Source: Chania multitudinisentens RB-25
GTDB taxonomy: Bacteria; Pseudomonadota; Gammaproteobacteria; Enterobacterales; Enterobacteriaceae
Reading direction: 5' to 3'
Assembly (NCBI RefSeq): GCF_000520015.2
Contig: NZ_CP007044.2
Location: 1,922,001 to 1,986,000, forward strand
Length of the DNA: 64,000 nucleotides
Part shown: positions 53,562 to 62,620 of the stretch, piece by piece
How the letters are laid out: every line of letters starts with the position of its first letter
Position numbering within the stretch: position 1 is the first letter of the stretch
The notes under the pieces: model-generated
Told to the model about the DNA's origin: nothing
The model's input: the letters and a program-made list of their open reading frames with translations, nothing else
Database searches by the model: none
Translations under genes and position numbers: made by a program

Positions 53562-54641
53562 ATGAAGATGATATTAATAAAAACCAGAGAGATTGGAAAA
53601 GTAATAATATATATTCTTTTTTTCTCACTCGAAAGTGGGGCCGCACAGACCGCAATACTCCCGCCTTTTAAAGGCGGGCAACAATCTGAGTATCAATTAA
53701 AGGAGCAGCACCGTTATAAAGGGAAAGTTTATCTGATTTCCAGTTCATCGCAGTACGATGAAAAAATCATACCAGAGATTGCGGCTGCTTTTTCCCGGCA
53801 GGGCTACGTAACAGACACGAAATACCTTGAACAAAATCCCACTCAGCTCGGTTACGTTAACATCGATGAAAATCGTGCATCAACCCTGATTAAGGCTCTC
53901 AGCGACAAAAATGTAAAATATCTATGGTTTGTTAAAGGCGGCTCCGGCGCGCTTAACCTTTATCCTGCCCTGTATGCCAACCTGGATCGTATATCGGCAT
54001 CCACGCCCAAAGTGATCATCGGTTTCAGTGATGTTACAGCCATCCACAACTTTGTTAACCATGAACTGAACTGGCCTAGCGTTCATGGCGTACTGGCGTC
54101 CTACAATATGGAAATGCATGAGATCGACAAAAAGAAAACGCTTAACATGGACAACAGCCTGAATGAGGTGTTCCAGACACTGTCCCATGGCATTACCTAT
54201 ACTGGCATCGAATCAATGAACCGTCAGGCTATAAAAATAGTCAGCGGTAAGCTCGATGGCGGAAACCTGACGCTGGTGCAGTCCCTGTTTTCAACTAGTT
54301 ATGAGAGCAGCTACTCCGAAAAAGTAATGATGCTGGAAGACACGGGCGTGACTGCTAAACAGCTTGATAGAACCCTGCACCAGATTGAGTACAGCAGGAC
54401 ATTTCGCCCACGAGCTGTTATTTTTGGCCAATTTTATAGCCTGAATGCAGGAGAGGAAGAAAAATCATTATACCGATATGTCATACAGCAGTTTGCGGAT
54501 CGCGTTAACTACCCTGTTTATTATTATCCCGAATTCGGTCATGGAAAAACGAACCAGCCCTTTATTATGGCCCACCGAGTAAAAATTTTATGCAACAGGC
54601 AACACAGTCTCTGTAGTCTGACTCAGCCACCTGTAGTGTAA
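53562..54641 (+). CDS. S66-family LD-carboxypeptidase-like protein with signal peptide
   Basis: 359 residues. A hydrophobic N-terminal segment (VIIYILFFSLESGAA) suggests export. S66 features: GKVYLISSSSQYDEK at the start of the domain, KYLWFVKGGSGALNLYP, nucleophile Ser in IIGFSDVTAIHNFV, Glu in VMMLEDTGVTAKQLD and His in FGHGKTNQPF. The family removes the terminal D-amino acid from murein tetrapeptides (LdcA), or inactivates processed microcin C (MccF). The C-terminal 25 residues after the His motif look atypical and may derive from the adjacent IS6 relic, which begins at the same place. It follows the amidase gene by 102 bp. Confidence 0.8.
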   Translation: MKMILIKTREIGKVIIYILFFSLESGAAQTAILPPFKGGQQSEYQLKEQHRYKGKVYLISSSSQYDEKIIPEIAAAFSRQGYVTDTKYLEQNPTQLGYVNIDENRASTLIKALSDKNVKYLWFVKGGSGALNLYPALYANLDRISASTPKVIIGFSDVTAIHNFVNHELNWPSVHGVLASYNMEMHEIDKKKTLNMDNSLNEVFQTLSHGITYTGIESMNRQAIKIVSGKLDGGNLTLVQSLFSTSYESSYSEKVMMLEDTGVTAKQLDRTLHQIEYSRTFRPRAVIFGQFYSLNAGEEEKSLYRYVIQQFADRVNYPVYYYPEFGHGKTNQPFIMAHRVKILCNRQHSLCSLTQPPVV

Positions 54642-54886
54642 TGGCGTGAGCTGTCTTCATGGGTTTACACCCCAGTTCGCTATTCAGCGATAGATCGTCG
54701 TGTGGCTAACATTCACACCTCGTTCAGCCAGCATCGCGATAGCTGATGCCATATTTGCTGTACCAGCGTACCGCCCACGGATGATGTCACGGCTACGAAT
54801 GTCGACCTTTAAATACATTCATGATGAGCGCCATTGACGAAAACAGCCGCAAAGTTTATCAACGCTACGGGTTGTGCCACAGTGCT
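54640..54886 (-). mobile_element. IS6-family relic: transposase N-terminus and probable terminal repeat
   Basis: On the minus strand MNVFKGRH (about 54824 downwards), then, one frame over, MLAERGVNVSHTTIYR match the IS6 transposase N-terminus. After a stop, MKTAHA echoes the C-terminal block MKTAYA, pointing to an internal deletion. 54873-54886 matches the complement of the IS6 terminal repeat at 11 of 14 bases. Confidence 0.65.
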
Positions 54887-54989
54887 CTGAAAACGGGGTA
54901 GATTCAAGCGTGGGTTTTAAACTCCAGCCACTTAAGGATATCAGTGACTGGAGTGTATGCGCTGGTAGCTTTGATACAAGCAGAGCGTC

Positions 54990-55370
54990 TCAGGCAACCT
55001 GAACCGGCACCGCTCTCGCTTTGCGTTGCAGGTGATTATCGCCTTCGAAGTAGGCGACTTTAGGATGGTGCTGGCGGGCATCGGCGTCGCTCATCTGTAC
55101 ATAAGAACAAATGATCAGTTTGTCGCCTACGCAGGCGCAGCGGGCTGCGGCCCCATTGACGGAGATAATGCGTGAACCGCGTTCAGCGGCGATAGCATAG
55201 GTAGAAAAACGCTGGCCGTTATCAACGTTGTAAATATCAATAGCCTCATATTCCAGAATCCCTGCGGCTTCCAGAAAATCCTGATCGATGGCGCAGGACC
55301 CTTCATAATGCAAGTCAGCCTGAGTGACTTTCACCCGATGCAGCTTGCCTTGCAACATAGTACGTATCAT
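54990..55370 (-). CDS. panD: Aspartate 1-decarboxylase
   Basis: Pyruvoyl enzyme that makes beta-alanine for pantothenate. 126 residues from the ATG at 55370 (MIRTMLQGKLHRVKVTQADL). Self-processing Gly-Ser in LHYEGSCAIDQDFLEAAGIL at about residue 24-25, and VNGAAARCACVGDKLIICSY. Its upstream space of 135 bp separates it from panC. Confidence 0.96.
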   Translation of the reverse strand: MIRTMLQGKLHRVKVTQADLHYEGSCAIDQDFLEAAGILEYEAIDIYNVDNGQRFSTYAIAAERGSRIISVNGAAARCACVGDKLIICSYVQMSDADARQHHPKVAYFEGDNHLQRKARAVPVQVA

Positions 55371-55505
55371 AGCGTTACCTAACTGAATATCGGCCTTTTC
55401 AGGCGTTCGGGATTGAATATTCCTTGCAACATCTATCGTCACCAATAAACCCAGTCAGTCTACCGCTAACCGGATAAAAACGGCAACGAGTGTACAAAAA
55501 ATAGC

Positions 55506-56360
55506 TTAGATCGTGAGATCAACCTGTTGATTATCGATCAGGCGTGCTTTACCCAACCAGGCAGCCATCAGCACCACCGCACGGCGGCTGTCCACGTTCA
55601 GGGGCTGTAGAGTATCAGCGTCGCGAATAAACAACTCATCGGGAATGAAACCGGCGGCACGCAGTTTCTCTGCGCTCTGCTCCAGCAAGTGATCGAGATG
55701 GCGTTCGCCATTGCTGAGTTGCTCGGTCAACGCCCGCATGATCTTGCTGAGCTGTGGCGCAACTTGGCGTTCTTCCGCGGTCAGATAACCGTTACGCGAG
55801 CTGAGCGCCAGCCCATCTTTGGCTCGCACAATAGGGACACCTACGATATCGATATCGTAGCCCATATCAGCCACCATTTTGCGGATAAGCGCCAATTGCT
55901 GGTAATCCTTCTCACCAAAGCAAGCCAGATCCGGTTGCACCAGATTGAATAGCTTACTGACGATGGTAGAAACACCGCGAAAATGCCCTGGGCGGCTGGC
56001 TCCCTCCAGCATGGTGGAAATACCAGGGACATCAACGTAGGTCTGCTCGTTTAACCCTTGCGGATAAACTTCCGCTGGTGCAGGAGCAAAGACCAGATCG
56101 ACATCACGGCGGTTCAGTTTCTCGCAATCTTCTTGCAGCGTGCGCGGGTAGTGGGCCAGATCGTCTGGGCGTTCGAACTGCATCGGGTTAACGAAAATGC
56201 TGACTACCACAACATCGGCACGCGCCCGGGCTTCTTTAACCAGCGCCATATGGCCTTCGTGCAGGTTGCCCATGGTGGGCACCAACGCAATGCGCTTGCC
56301 TTCCTGCCGCCAGCGCCGAACCTGTTGGCGCAGTAGCGGCAGGGTTTCGATGATTACCAT
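55506..56360 (-). CDS. panC: Pantothenate synthetase
   Basis: Joins pantoate and beta-alanine using ATP. 284 residues from the ATG at 56360 (MVIIETLPLLRQQVRRWRQE). Signature VPTMGNLHEGHMALV (HIGH-like), FVNPMQFERPDDLAHYPR, FGEKDYQQLALIRKMV and ALSSRNGYL (KMSK-like). The longer open frame has no support. A repeat element separates it from panB. Confidence 0.97.
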   Translation of the reverse strand: MVIIETLPLLRQQVRRWRQEGKRIALVPTMGNLHEGHMALVKEARARADVVVVSIFVNPMQFERPDDLAHYPRTLQEDCEKLNRRDVDLVFAPAPAEVYPQGLNEQTYVDVPGISTMLEGASRPGHFRGVSTIVSKLFNLVQPDLACFGEKDYQQLALIRKMVADMGYDIDIVGVPIVRAKDGLALSSRNGYLTAEERQVAPQLSKIMRALTEQLSNGERHLDHLLEQSAEKLRAAGFIPDELFIRDADTLQPLNVDSRRAVVLMAAWLGKARLIDNQQVDLTI

Positions 56361-56374
56361 TCCATAACTCCTCG

Positions 56375-56441
56375 ATATACCCGTCATACACCCAGTGGCT
56401 GTGCCTTAGCTTGCCAATAACTCAAATTATTCAGGGTATAT
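56375..56441. repeat. Short copy of the dispersed palindromic repeat
   Basis: TATACCCGTCATAC on the left, and TATACCCTGAATAATTTGAG on the right when inverted. Lies between panC and panB. Confidence 0.6.
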
Positions 56442-56508
56442 AGCCTGTGTCTTTTAATTTTTATGCCCGTTGAACAGGGTAAGTTAATAACATTCCTAAA
56501 CGCTGGCG

Positions 56509-57303
56509 TTAACTAAAAGAGTGCTCTTCACCGGGATAGATACTCTGCTCAACCTCTTGAATGTACAACTGTACGGCACTGCGGATATCACCACTCTGTG
56601 CCAGAAAGTTTTTGGCGAATTTTGGCGTGTGGCTACCGGTGATGCCCAGAGCGTCATGCATGACTAAAATCTGGCCATCGGTAGCATTACCGGCACCAAT
56701 GCCGATCACTGGGATCGACAGCGCCTCGGTGATTTTGTGAGCCAGCGCGCTGGGCACGCACTCCAGCACCAACAGTTGTATACCCGCCAGCTCCAGATTC
56801 TGTGCGTCTTCCAGCAATTGCTTGGCGGCCAGCTCATCGCGGCCCTGAACCTTATAGCCACCGAAAATGTTGACCGATTGTGGGGTGAGGCCGAGATGAC
56901 CGCAAACCGGAACCGCACGTTCGGTGAGGGTTTTCACCGTGTCGTACAGCCAACTGCCCCCTTCCAGTTTGACCATGTTGGCACCTGCCTGCATCAATTC
57001 TGCCGAACTGATACAAGCCTGTTCCGGTGTGGCATAGCTCATAAACGGCAGATCGGCTAACAGCAGGCAAGCGGGGGCACCACGGCGCACGGCCCGGGTG
57101 TGATAGGCGACGTCGGCAACGGTGACGGGCAATGTGGAGTCGTGGCCTTGCAGCGTCATACCCAACGAGTCGCCCACCAACATCACTTTGATACCTTGTT
57201 CTTCAAACAGTTGAGCAAAGCTGGCATCGTAGGCGGTAATGGAAGCAAACTTGCGTTGCTCCTGTTTCCACTGGCGTAAATGGCTCACGGTGGTGGGTTT
57301 CAT
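56509..57303 (-). CDS. panB: Ketopantoate hydroxymethyltransferase
   Basis: First committed step of pantothenate synthesis. 264 residues from the ATG at 57303 with AGGAG 8 nt upstream; a GTG one codon earlier is possible. ASITAYDASFAQLFEEQGIK, MLVGDSLGMTLQGHDSTLPV with Mg-binding Asp, and GHLGLTPQSVNIFGGYKVQG are family signatures. Divergent from the two-component genes. Confidence 0.97.
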   Translation of the reverse strand: MKPTTVSHLRQWKQEQRKFASITAYDASFAQLFEEQGIKVMLVGDSLGMTLQGHDSTLPVTVADVAYHTRAVRRGAPACLLLADLPFMSYATPEQACISSAELMQAGANMVKLEGGSWLYDTVKTLTERAVPVCGHLGLTPQSVNIFGGYKVQGRDELAAKQLLEDAQNLELAGIQLLVLECVPSALAHKITEALSIPVIGIGAGNATDGQILVMHDALGITGSHTPKFAKNFLAQSGDIRSAVQLYIQEVEQSIYPGEEHSFS

Positions 57304-57407
57304 CACAACGTCTCCTGAAAATAGCCGTGCAGCATACGCTGCGATACGGGGAAAAGTGCTGACATTCTACTGTAAGCCTTCGGGGGTGGGTAGCACCGAT
57401 GATAATG

Positions 57408-57424
57408 CTTAAGAGGTTCTTAAG
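57408..57424 (+). promoter_or_regulatory. PmrA/QseB-type box
   Basis: CTTAAG-N5-CTTAAG, the direct-repeat pattern recognised by PmrA/QseB-class regulators, 104 bp before qseB. It overlaps a perfect 16-bp palindrome, AGGTTCTTAAGAACCT (57413-57428). Autoregulation is the natural reading. Confidence 0.65.
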
Positions 57425-57438
57425 AACCTTGTGCTGTA

Positions 57439-57498
57439 ATATACCCATCATACTGCAAGTTACCTGTGCCTTGGCTTTGTTACTTGAATGATTAGGGG
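57439..57498. repeat. Short copy of the dispersed palindromic repeat
   Basis: TATACCCATCATACTGCAAG on the left with CTTGAATGATTAGGGG on the right. It sits between the regulatory box and the qseB start. Confidence 0.5.
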
Positions 57499-57527
57499 AT
57501 AAGCAGTGGGAACCAAAAGAGGAACGC

Positions 57528-58190
57528 ATGAGAATTCTGCTGATTGAAGACGATAGGCTGATTGGTGATGGCATCAAGGCTGGACTGACCAAGCTGGGTT
57601 TTAATCTTGATTGGTTCACCGATGGCGCGATCGGCAAAAGTGCGTTGGAAAGCGCCCCTTACGATGCCGTGATCCTCGATCTCAGCCTGCCGGGCCTTGA
57701 TGGGCTGGAATTACTGCGCCAATGGCGTCAGGCCGGGAGTGATATACCGGTGTTGATCCTGACCGCGCGTGATGCGCTGGAACAGCGTGTGACTGGCTTG
57801 CAGAGCGGTGCCGATGATTATCTGTGTAAACCGTTTGCACTGGCAGAAGTGGCTGCTCGTTTGCAGGCATTGATTCGCCGCCGCCACGGGCAACTGACCC
57901 CGCAATTGGTGCACGGCAACGTCGTGTTCGACGTGGCGGCCCGCGCGGTGAGCTGCAATGGTGACTCTGTGGCGCTGACATCGCGCGAATTGGCGGTATT
58001 GGAACTGTTTCTGCACAACAAAGGGCGAGTGTTGGCGCGGCCATTGATTCAGGAGAAATTGTATAACTGGGATGATGAGGTGAGCAGTAACGCGGTTGAA
58101 GTGCATATTCATCATCTGCGGCGCAAATTGGGCAACGGTTTTATCCGCACGGTGCATGGAGTGGGCTATACATTGGGGGATGCTGAGTGA
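57528..58190 (+). CDS. qseB: Response regulator, QseB-like (OmpR family)
   Basis: 220 residues. Receiver domain with acidic pair in ILLIEDDRLIGDGIKAG and phosphoacceptor Asp51 in AVILDLSLPGLDGLELL, Lys in GADDYLCKPFAL. OmpR-type winged helix in the C-terminal half (NAVEVHIHHLRRKLGNGFIR, then TVHGVGYTLG). The best recalled match is QseB; PmrA/BasR is the main alternative. It overlaps the kinase gene by 4 nt. Confidence 0.88.
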   Translation: MRILLIEDDRLIGDGIKAGLTKLGFNLDWFTDGAIGKSALESAPYDAVILDLSLPGLDGLELLRQWRQAGSDIPVLILTARDALEQRVTGLQSGADDYLCKPFALAEVAARLQALIRRRHGQLTPQLVHGNVVFDVAARAVSCNGDSVALTSRELAVLELFLHNKGRVLARPLIQEKLYNWDDEVSSNAVEVHIHHLRRKLGNGFIRTVHGVGYTLGDAE

Positions 58191-59557
58191 AGCATTTGAG
58201 CTTACGTTTACGTTTGATCCTGATTTTCAGCCTGTTGGCGCTGTTCACTTGGTGTTCTGCCAGCGTAGTCGCCTGGATGATGACGCGTAACAAGATTAAC
58301 GAAGTTTTTGATACTCAGCAGATGCTGTTTGCCAAACGTTTAGCGACCACTAACCTGGGCGATTTGTTAGCCTATCAGGAAGCCCGTAGCCTGCCGAAGA
58401 CTAAAAAAATCCTGCGTCATGGCAAACGAGGTGAGCAGGATGATGATGCGCTGGCGTTCGCCATTTTCTCCCGCGAGGGCCAAATGTTGCTTAACGATGG
58501 CGAAAATGGTGAGGATTTTTTGTTTGATGGCGAACGGGAAGGTTTTATTGAAGGTAAACGCCAGGGCGACAATGACAGTTGGCGCTTACTCTGGCTGACC
58601 AGCCCCGATGGGCGCTACCGTATTGTGGTCGGCCAGGAATGGGATTATCGCTATGAGATGGCGTTGGCTATGGTAACGGGGCAACTGGTGCCGTGGTTGG
58701 TGACGTTACCGATCCTCATGCTGCTGATCGCCCTGATGGTTGGGCGGGAGCTGCGGCCGCTGAAAAGCATGGCTGCTGGCCTGCGGCAGCGCGTTCCAGA
58801 TGATGCCACACCGCTTGATGTTCGACAGATACCTACCGAAGTGCGCCCATTGGTGGATGCTCTCAATGCACTGTTTGCGCGTATCAGTGCCATGCTGGTG
58901 CGCGAGCGGCGTTTTACCTCGGATGCGGCCCATGAGCTGCGTAGCCCGCTGGCGGCGCTGCGTGTGCAGGCAGAAGTGGTTCAACTGGCGGGCGACGATG
59001 CCATGATGCGTGAACATGCGGTGGAAAACCTGACGGTTGGTCTCGATCGCGCTACCAGGTTGATAGAACAACTGCTTACGCTGTCGCGTTTGGATTCGTT
59101 GCCTGAACTGGATGAGTTGGAGCCGGTCGATTGGTGCCAATTGGTGCCGATGGTGCTGGCAGAACAGGATCGTTATGCCCATGCGGCTGGTGTGGCGCTG
59201 TGCTATGAACAGCAAGGGATACCGCAACGCTTGCCAGGCCAACCGTTGCTGCTGTCACTGCTGGTACGCAATCTGGTGGATAATGCGGTGCGCTATACGC
59301 CTGCTGGTGGTACGGTTCAAGTGACGCTCACTTCGCAACAACTGAGCGTGGAAGATGATGGCCCTGGGGTCACAATGGAGCATCTGGCACGGCTGGGAGA
59401 GCGTTTTTACCGCCCGCCGGGGCAGGAGCAGATCGGCAGTGGGCTCGGGCTTTCAATTGTACAGCGCATTGCCAGCTTACACAGCCTGCAAGCCAGGTTT
59501 GCCAATCGGCCAGCAGGGGGATTTTCTGCCACAATAAGGTTCCAGGCAAACGCCTGA
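58187..59557 (+). CDS. qseC: Sensor histidine kinase, QseC-like
   Basis: 456 residues in the inner membrane. First helix about residues 6-28 and second about 165-185, enclosing a periplasmic sensor with VLNDG/ENGEDF and WRLLWLTSPDGRYRIVVGQE, close to QseC. H-box FTSDAAHELRSPLAALR, N-box VRNLVDNAVRYTP, G-box GSGLGLSIVQR. QseC is described as responding to autoinducer-3 and catecholamines. Whether this one does is untested. In E. coli the pair is near ygiW, so its position between panB and folK differs. Confidence 0.88.
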   Translation: MKHLSLRLRLILIFSLLALFTWCSASVVAWMMTRNKINEVFDTQQMLFAKRLATTNLGDLLAYQEARSLPKTKKILRHGKRGEQDDDALAFAIFSREGQMLLNDGENGEDFLFDGEREGFIEGKRQGDNDSWRLLWLTSPDGRYRIVVGQEWDYRYEMALAMVTGQLVPWLVTLPILMLLIALMVGRELRPLKSMAAGLRQRVPDDATPLDVRQIPTEVRPLVDALNALFARISAMLVRERRFTSDAAHELRSPLAALRVQAEVVQLAGDDAMMREHAVENLTVGLDRATRLIEQLLTLSRLDSLPELDELEPVDWCQLVPMVLAEQDRYAHAAGVALCYEQQGIPQRLPGQPLLLSLLVRNLVDNAVRYTPAGGTVQVTLTSQQLSVEDDGPGVTMEHLARLGERFYRPPGQEQIGSGLGLSIVQRIASLHSLQARFANRPAGGFSATIRFQANA

Positions 59558-59570
59558 GCACCGCTGGCGG

Positions 59571-60074
59571 TCAGTTAGACACTGCTTGGGATTGATGCCA
59601 CAACTCCATGCCGTTCTTTGGAACGTGTTTCAGACGCTCGGCCAACGTTTCCCCGTCCGGGAAAACCAGGTCTGGAACAATTTCGGCCAGTGGATAGAGC
59701 ATAAATTCACGTTCTTTCAGCCCATAGTGAGGAACCGTCAAACGTTCGGTATGAATCACTCTGTTGCCATACAGCATCATATCGAGATCCAAGGTGCGCG
59801 GGCCCCAACGTTCATCTTTACGTACACGGCCCTGATTGCGTTCTATCGCCTGGGTGTGATCGAGCAGTTGCTCTGGCTGTAGCAATGTATCCAGTGCCAC
59901 CACCGCGTTAAGAAAATCCGGTTGGTTTTGTGGCCCCAGCGGTTTGGTGCGGTAAAACGACGAACACACGATGAATTGTGTGTGTGGCAGAGACCCCAAT
60001 GCCTCCAGTGCAGTATTCACCTGCTGCAACGGCTGCGCCAGGTTGCTGCCCAGCGCGATATAAACGCGAATCAT
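59571..60074 (-). CDS. folK: HPPK, 6-hydroxymethyl-dihydropterin pyrophosphokinase
   Basis: Folate pathway kinase, 167 residues. VYIALGSNLAQPLQQVNTAL, SSFYRTKPLGPQNQPDFLNA and ERWGPRTLDLDMMLYG with the Mg-binding Asp pair. The start overlaps the pcnB stop as TAATG, implying coupling. Convergent with qseC with 13 bp between. Confidence 0.96.
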   Translation of the reverse strand: MIRVYIALGSNLAQPLQQVNTALEALGSLPHTQFIVCSSFYRTKPLGPQNQPDFLNAVVALDTLLQPEQLLDHTQAIERNQGRVRKDERWGPRTLDLDMMLYGNRVIHTERLTVPHYGLKEREFMLYPLAEIVPDLVFPDGETLAERLKHVPKNGMELWHQSQAVSN

Positions 60075-61621
60075 TAGGCCCCTTCTTTACGCGGTGCTCT
60101 GCGGCGTGGGCGGCGCTGGCGTGCACGGCGTGGTGCTGGATCGTCACCTAACGTATTCAACATGGTTTTTTGGCTGGCCGGGGTGGCATCCTGGAATTCC
60201 CCCCACCAAGCGGCGAGGCGCAGCATTTCCGGGTTGTTCTCCACTTCAGCACGCAGTACCAACAGATCGTATGCAGCCCGGAATTTAGGATGCTCCATCA
60301 GTTTGTGCGCCCGCTTGCCCTGGCGGCGTGACAGGCGCAATTGCAACTGCCAGATATCACGCACCAGCGTCGTGATGCGTTTGGGAATGGCCAGTGAGCG
60401 GCACTCTTCGTCCAGCACATCATTCATTGCCAGTGCAAAGGCATCGTAGTAGGCCAATCCGCTTTCCTGCGCCAGTTTCTGCGCGTGTTCCAGCAACGGA
60501 TACCACAGCATGACAGCAAATAGGAACGCCGGGTTGACACGCATGTCGTTTTGCAGACGGTAATCGGTATTTTTCAATACCTGTACCAGAATGCGTTCCA
60601 TCGGCGTGTCGTGATTCGGCGTAAAGTGGCGAGCAATCAGCGGGAACAAGGGCTGGAACAGCTGATATTCGCACAGTTTGAGGTAAGTGGAGTAACCGAA
60701 GCCAGATTGCAACAGTTTCAGCGACTCTTCAAACAGGCGTGCAGGTGGGATTTCATGCAGCAACGGCGCTAAACGCGGGATCGGTTCAGCGGTTTCATCG
60801 CTGAGGGTCATATCCAGCTTGGCAGCGAAACGGATCGCCCGCAGCATGCGCACCGGATCTTCACGGTAACGTGTTTCAGGATCGCCAATCAGGCGGATCA
60901 CGCCCTGTTGCAGATCGCGCAGGCCGCCCACATAGTCACGCAGGGTAAAGTCTGCTACGCCGTAATACAGGCTGTTAATGGTGAAATCGCGGCGTTGAGC
61001 ATCTTCTTCGATCGAACCGAAGATATTATCGCGCAGCAACATACCGCTCTGGGCTTGCTGTGATGAGTTCTTGTCTGATTCAGGACTCTGTTCGTGATGG
61101 CCGCGGAAAGTGGCAACTTCGATCACTTCTGGGCCAAACATGACGTGCGCCAGGCGGAAACGGCGGCCAACCAAACGGCAGTTGCGGAACAGTTTACGCA
61201 CCTGTTCTGGCGTTGCGTTGGTGGTGATATCGAAATCTTTCGGTTTTTTGCCCAGCAACAGATCGCGTACACCACCGCCAACCAGATAGGCTTCATAACC
61301 GGATTTGTTCAAACGATATAATACCTTCAGCGCGTTCTCGCTGATGTCTTTACGTGAGATCGAATGCTGGTCACGTGGGATCACAGTCATGGAGCGGGAT
61401 CCTTCCACCGCAGGCAATGGTGGGCGTTGCCGCGCCGCCGGGCGGCGGGCAGGTGCTTCTCTACCGCTACCGGCAGGGCGCTGTGATGTGGTTTTCTGCT
61501 GTTCTGCGGGTATATTTTCTTCGCGGACTATGTTTTTATCGCTGGCCGGTGCATCATCGCGGGCCGATTTGTCATCGCGGATTAGTACCTTACGGCAGAA
61601 ATTGGCTACTCGGGTAAAAAT
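60074..61621 (-). CDS. pcnB: Poly(A) polymerase I, AUU start codon
   Basis: Adds poly(A) tails that mark RNA for decay and controls plasmid copy number. The N-terminus FTRVANFCRKVL, identical to my recollection of the E. coli start, is directly preceded by ATT at 61619-61621, and GAGGTG lies 5 nt upstream. E. coli pcnB is known to start at AUU, so this start is preferred over the TTG at 61417. It gives 515 residues against 465 in E. coli; the excess is a low-complexity Pro/Arg/Ala/Glu-rich stretch between about residues 15 and 65. Catalytic core: LVGGGVRDLLLGKKPKDFDI with the two Asp, RRDFTINSLYY. Arg-rich C-terminal tail. Confidence 0.93.
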   Translation of the reverse strand: MFTRVANFCRKVLIRDDKSARDDAPASDKNIVREENIPAEQQKTTSQRPAGSGREAPARRPAARQRPPLPAVEGSRSMTVIPRDQHSISRKDISENALKVLYRLNKSGYEAYLVGGGVRDLLLGKKPKDFDITTNATPEQVRKLFRNCRLVGRRFRLAHVMFGPEVIEVATFRGHHEQSPESDKNSSQQAQSGMLLRDNIFGSIEEDAQRRDFTINSLYYGVADFTLRDYVGGLRDLQQGVIRLIGDPETRYREDPVRMLRAIRFAAKLDMTLSDETAEPIPRLAPLLHEIPPARLFEESLKLLQSGFGYSTYLKLCEYQLFQPLFPLIARHFTPNHDTPMERILVQVLKNTDYRLQNDMRVNPAFLFAVMLWYPLLEHAQKLAQESGLAYYDAFALAMNDVLDEECRSLAIPKRITTLVRDIWQLQLRLSRRQGKRAHKLMEHPKFRAAYDLLVLRAEVENNPEMLRLAAWWGEFQDATPASQKTMLNTLGDDPAPRRARQRRPRRRAPRKEGA

Positions 61622-61683
61622 GGTACACCTCGATAGTGACGGATAAAAATGGTGTTAACAAAAAAATAGCGGCTAATCATAGC

Positions 61684-62583
61684 TCACCATGGCTCCTTTG
61701 AGAATGCTGTTAGGGGAATTGCCAGCCGGCGCGGTACATTTTCTAATCGCCAATGTTTGACTGCATGACTTAATAATAAAGGCAGATCAAGATCTTGCCA
61801 GCTTTCTGGCAATGGCTGGTGCAGAAATTTCAGCGCTGCAATCAGCACCGGGCGCGGATCGCCCGCAGGGAGTGCTGGGGCATGGTTTTGTTTCGACAGC
61901 TTAATCCCATTGCTGCCCAGCGCCAACGGCAAATGCACATAAGTGGGAACCGGGGCTTGCAACTGGTGATAAAGCGCGATCTGCCGCACCGTTGGCTCGA
62001 TCAGGTCAGCGCCCCGCACGATCTCTGTCACCCCTTGGAAGTGATCATCGATGACCACCGCCAGATTATAGGCAAACAGGCCGTCGCGGCGGCGGATGAT
62101 AAAATCCTCCTGCGCCAGCGCCGGATCGGCCCGCAGTTCCCCCTGCAACCGATCGTGAAACGCTGTTACCGGGGCCAACTGGCGCAAACGGATCGCGGCA
62201 TCCTGCGGCCCCAAATGAAGGCTGCGGCAATGGCCGTCGTACAGTCCCCCTTGCTGTTGGATACGGCTGCGGGTACAGGTGCAGTAATAGCTGAGGCCCT
62301 GCCGTTGCAGCCAATCAAGCGTGGCGCGGTAAGCATCGTGGCGTTGGGATTGATAGATGACCTGGCCGTCCCAGTGGAGGCCATAGTGTTCTAAAGCGGA
62401 CAGGATGCGAGCGGCGGCTCCGGCGACTTCGCGCGGGGGATCGATATCTTCAATACGTACCAGCCATTGCCCGCGTTGTGCACGAGCCTGAAGGTAGCTT
62501 CCCAGAGCGGCAATCAGCGAACCGAAATGCAAATCCCCAGAAGGCGATGGGGCAAAACGCCCCACATAATGACTTTCTTGCAT
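61684..62583 (-). CDS. gluQ: Glutamyl-Q tRNA(Asp) synthetase
   Basis: Truncated GluRS paralogue that glutamylates queuosine in tRNA-Asp. 299 residues from the ATG at 62583 (MQESHYVGRFAPSPSGDLHF), with the HIGH-like motif DLHFGSL, zinc-binding CTCTR and HCR, and KMSK-like IKLSKQN. No anticodon-binding domain. The longer open frame reads through a repeat element and is not used. Confidence 0.95.
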   Translation of the reverse strand: MQESHYVGRFAPSPSGDLHFGSLIAALGSYLQARAQRGQWLVRIEDIDPPREVAGAAARILSALEHYGLHWDGQVIYQSQRHDAYRATLDWLQRQGLSYYCTCTRSRIQQQGGLYDGHCRSLHLGPQDAAIRLRQLAPVTAFHDRLQGELRADPALAQEDFIIRRRDGLFAYNLAVVIDDHFQGVTEIVRGADLIEPTVRQIALYHQLQAPVPTYVHLPLALGSNGIKLSKQNHAPALPAGDPRPVLIAALKFLHQPLPESWQDLDLPLLLSHAVKHWRLENVPRRLAIPLTAFSKEPW

Positions 62584-62620
62584 CACAGAAGGGTGTGGTT
62601 CCCTTTGTTCTGTGCGGCGC

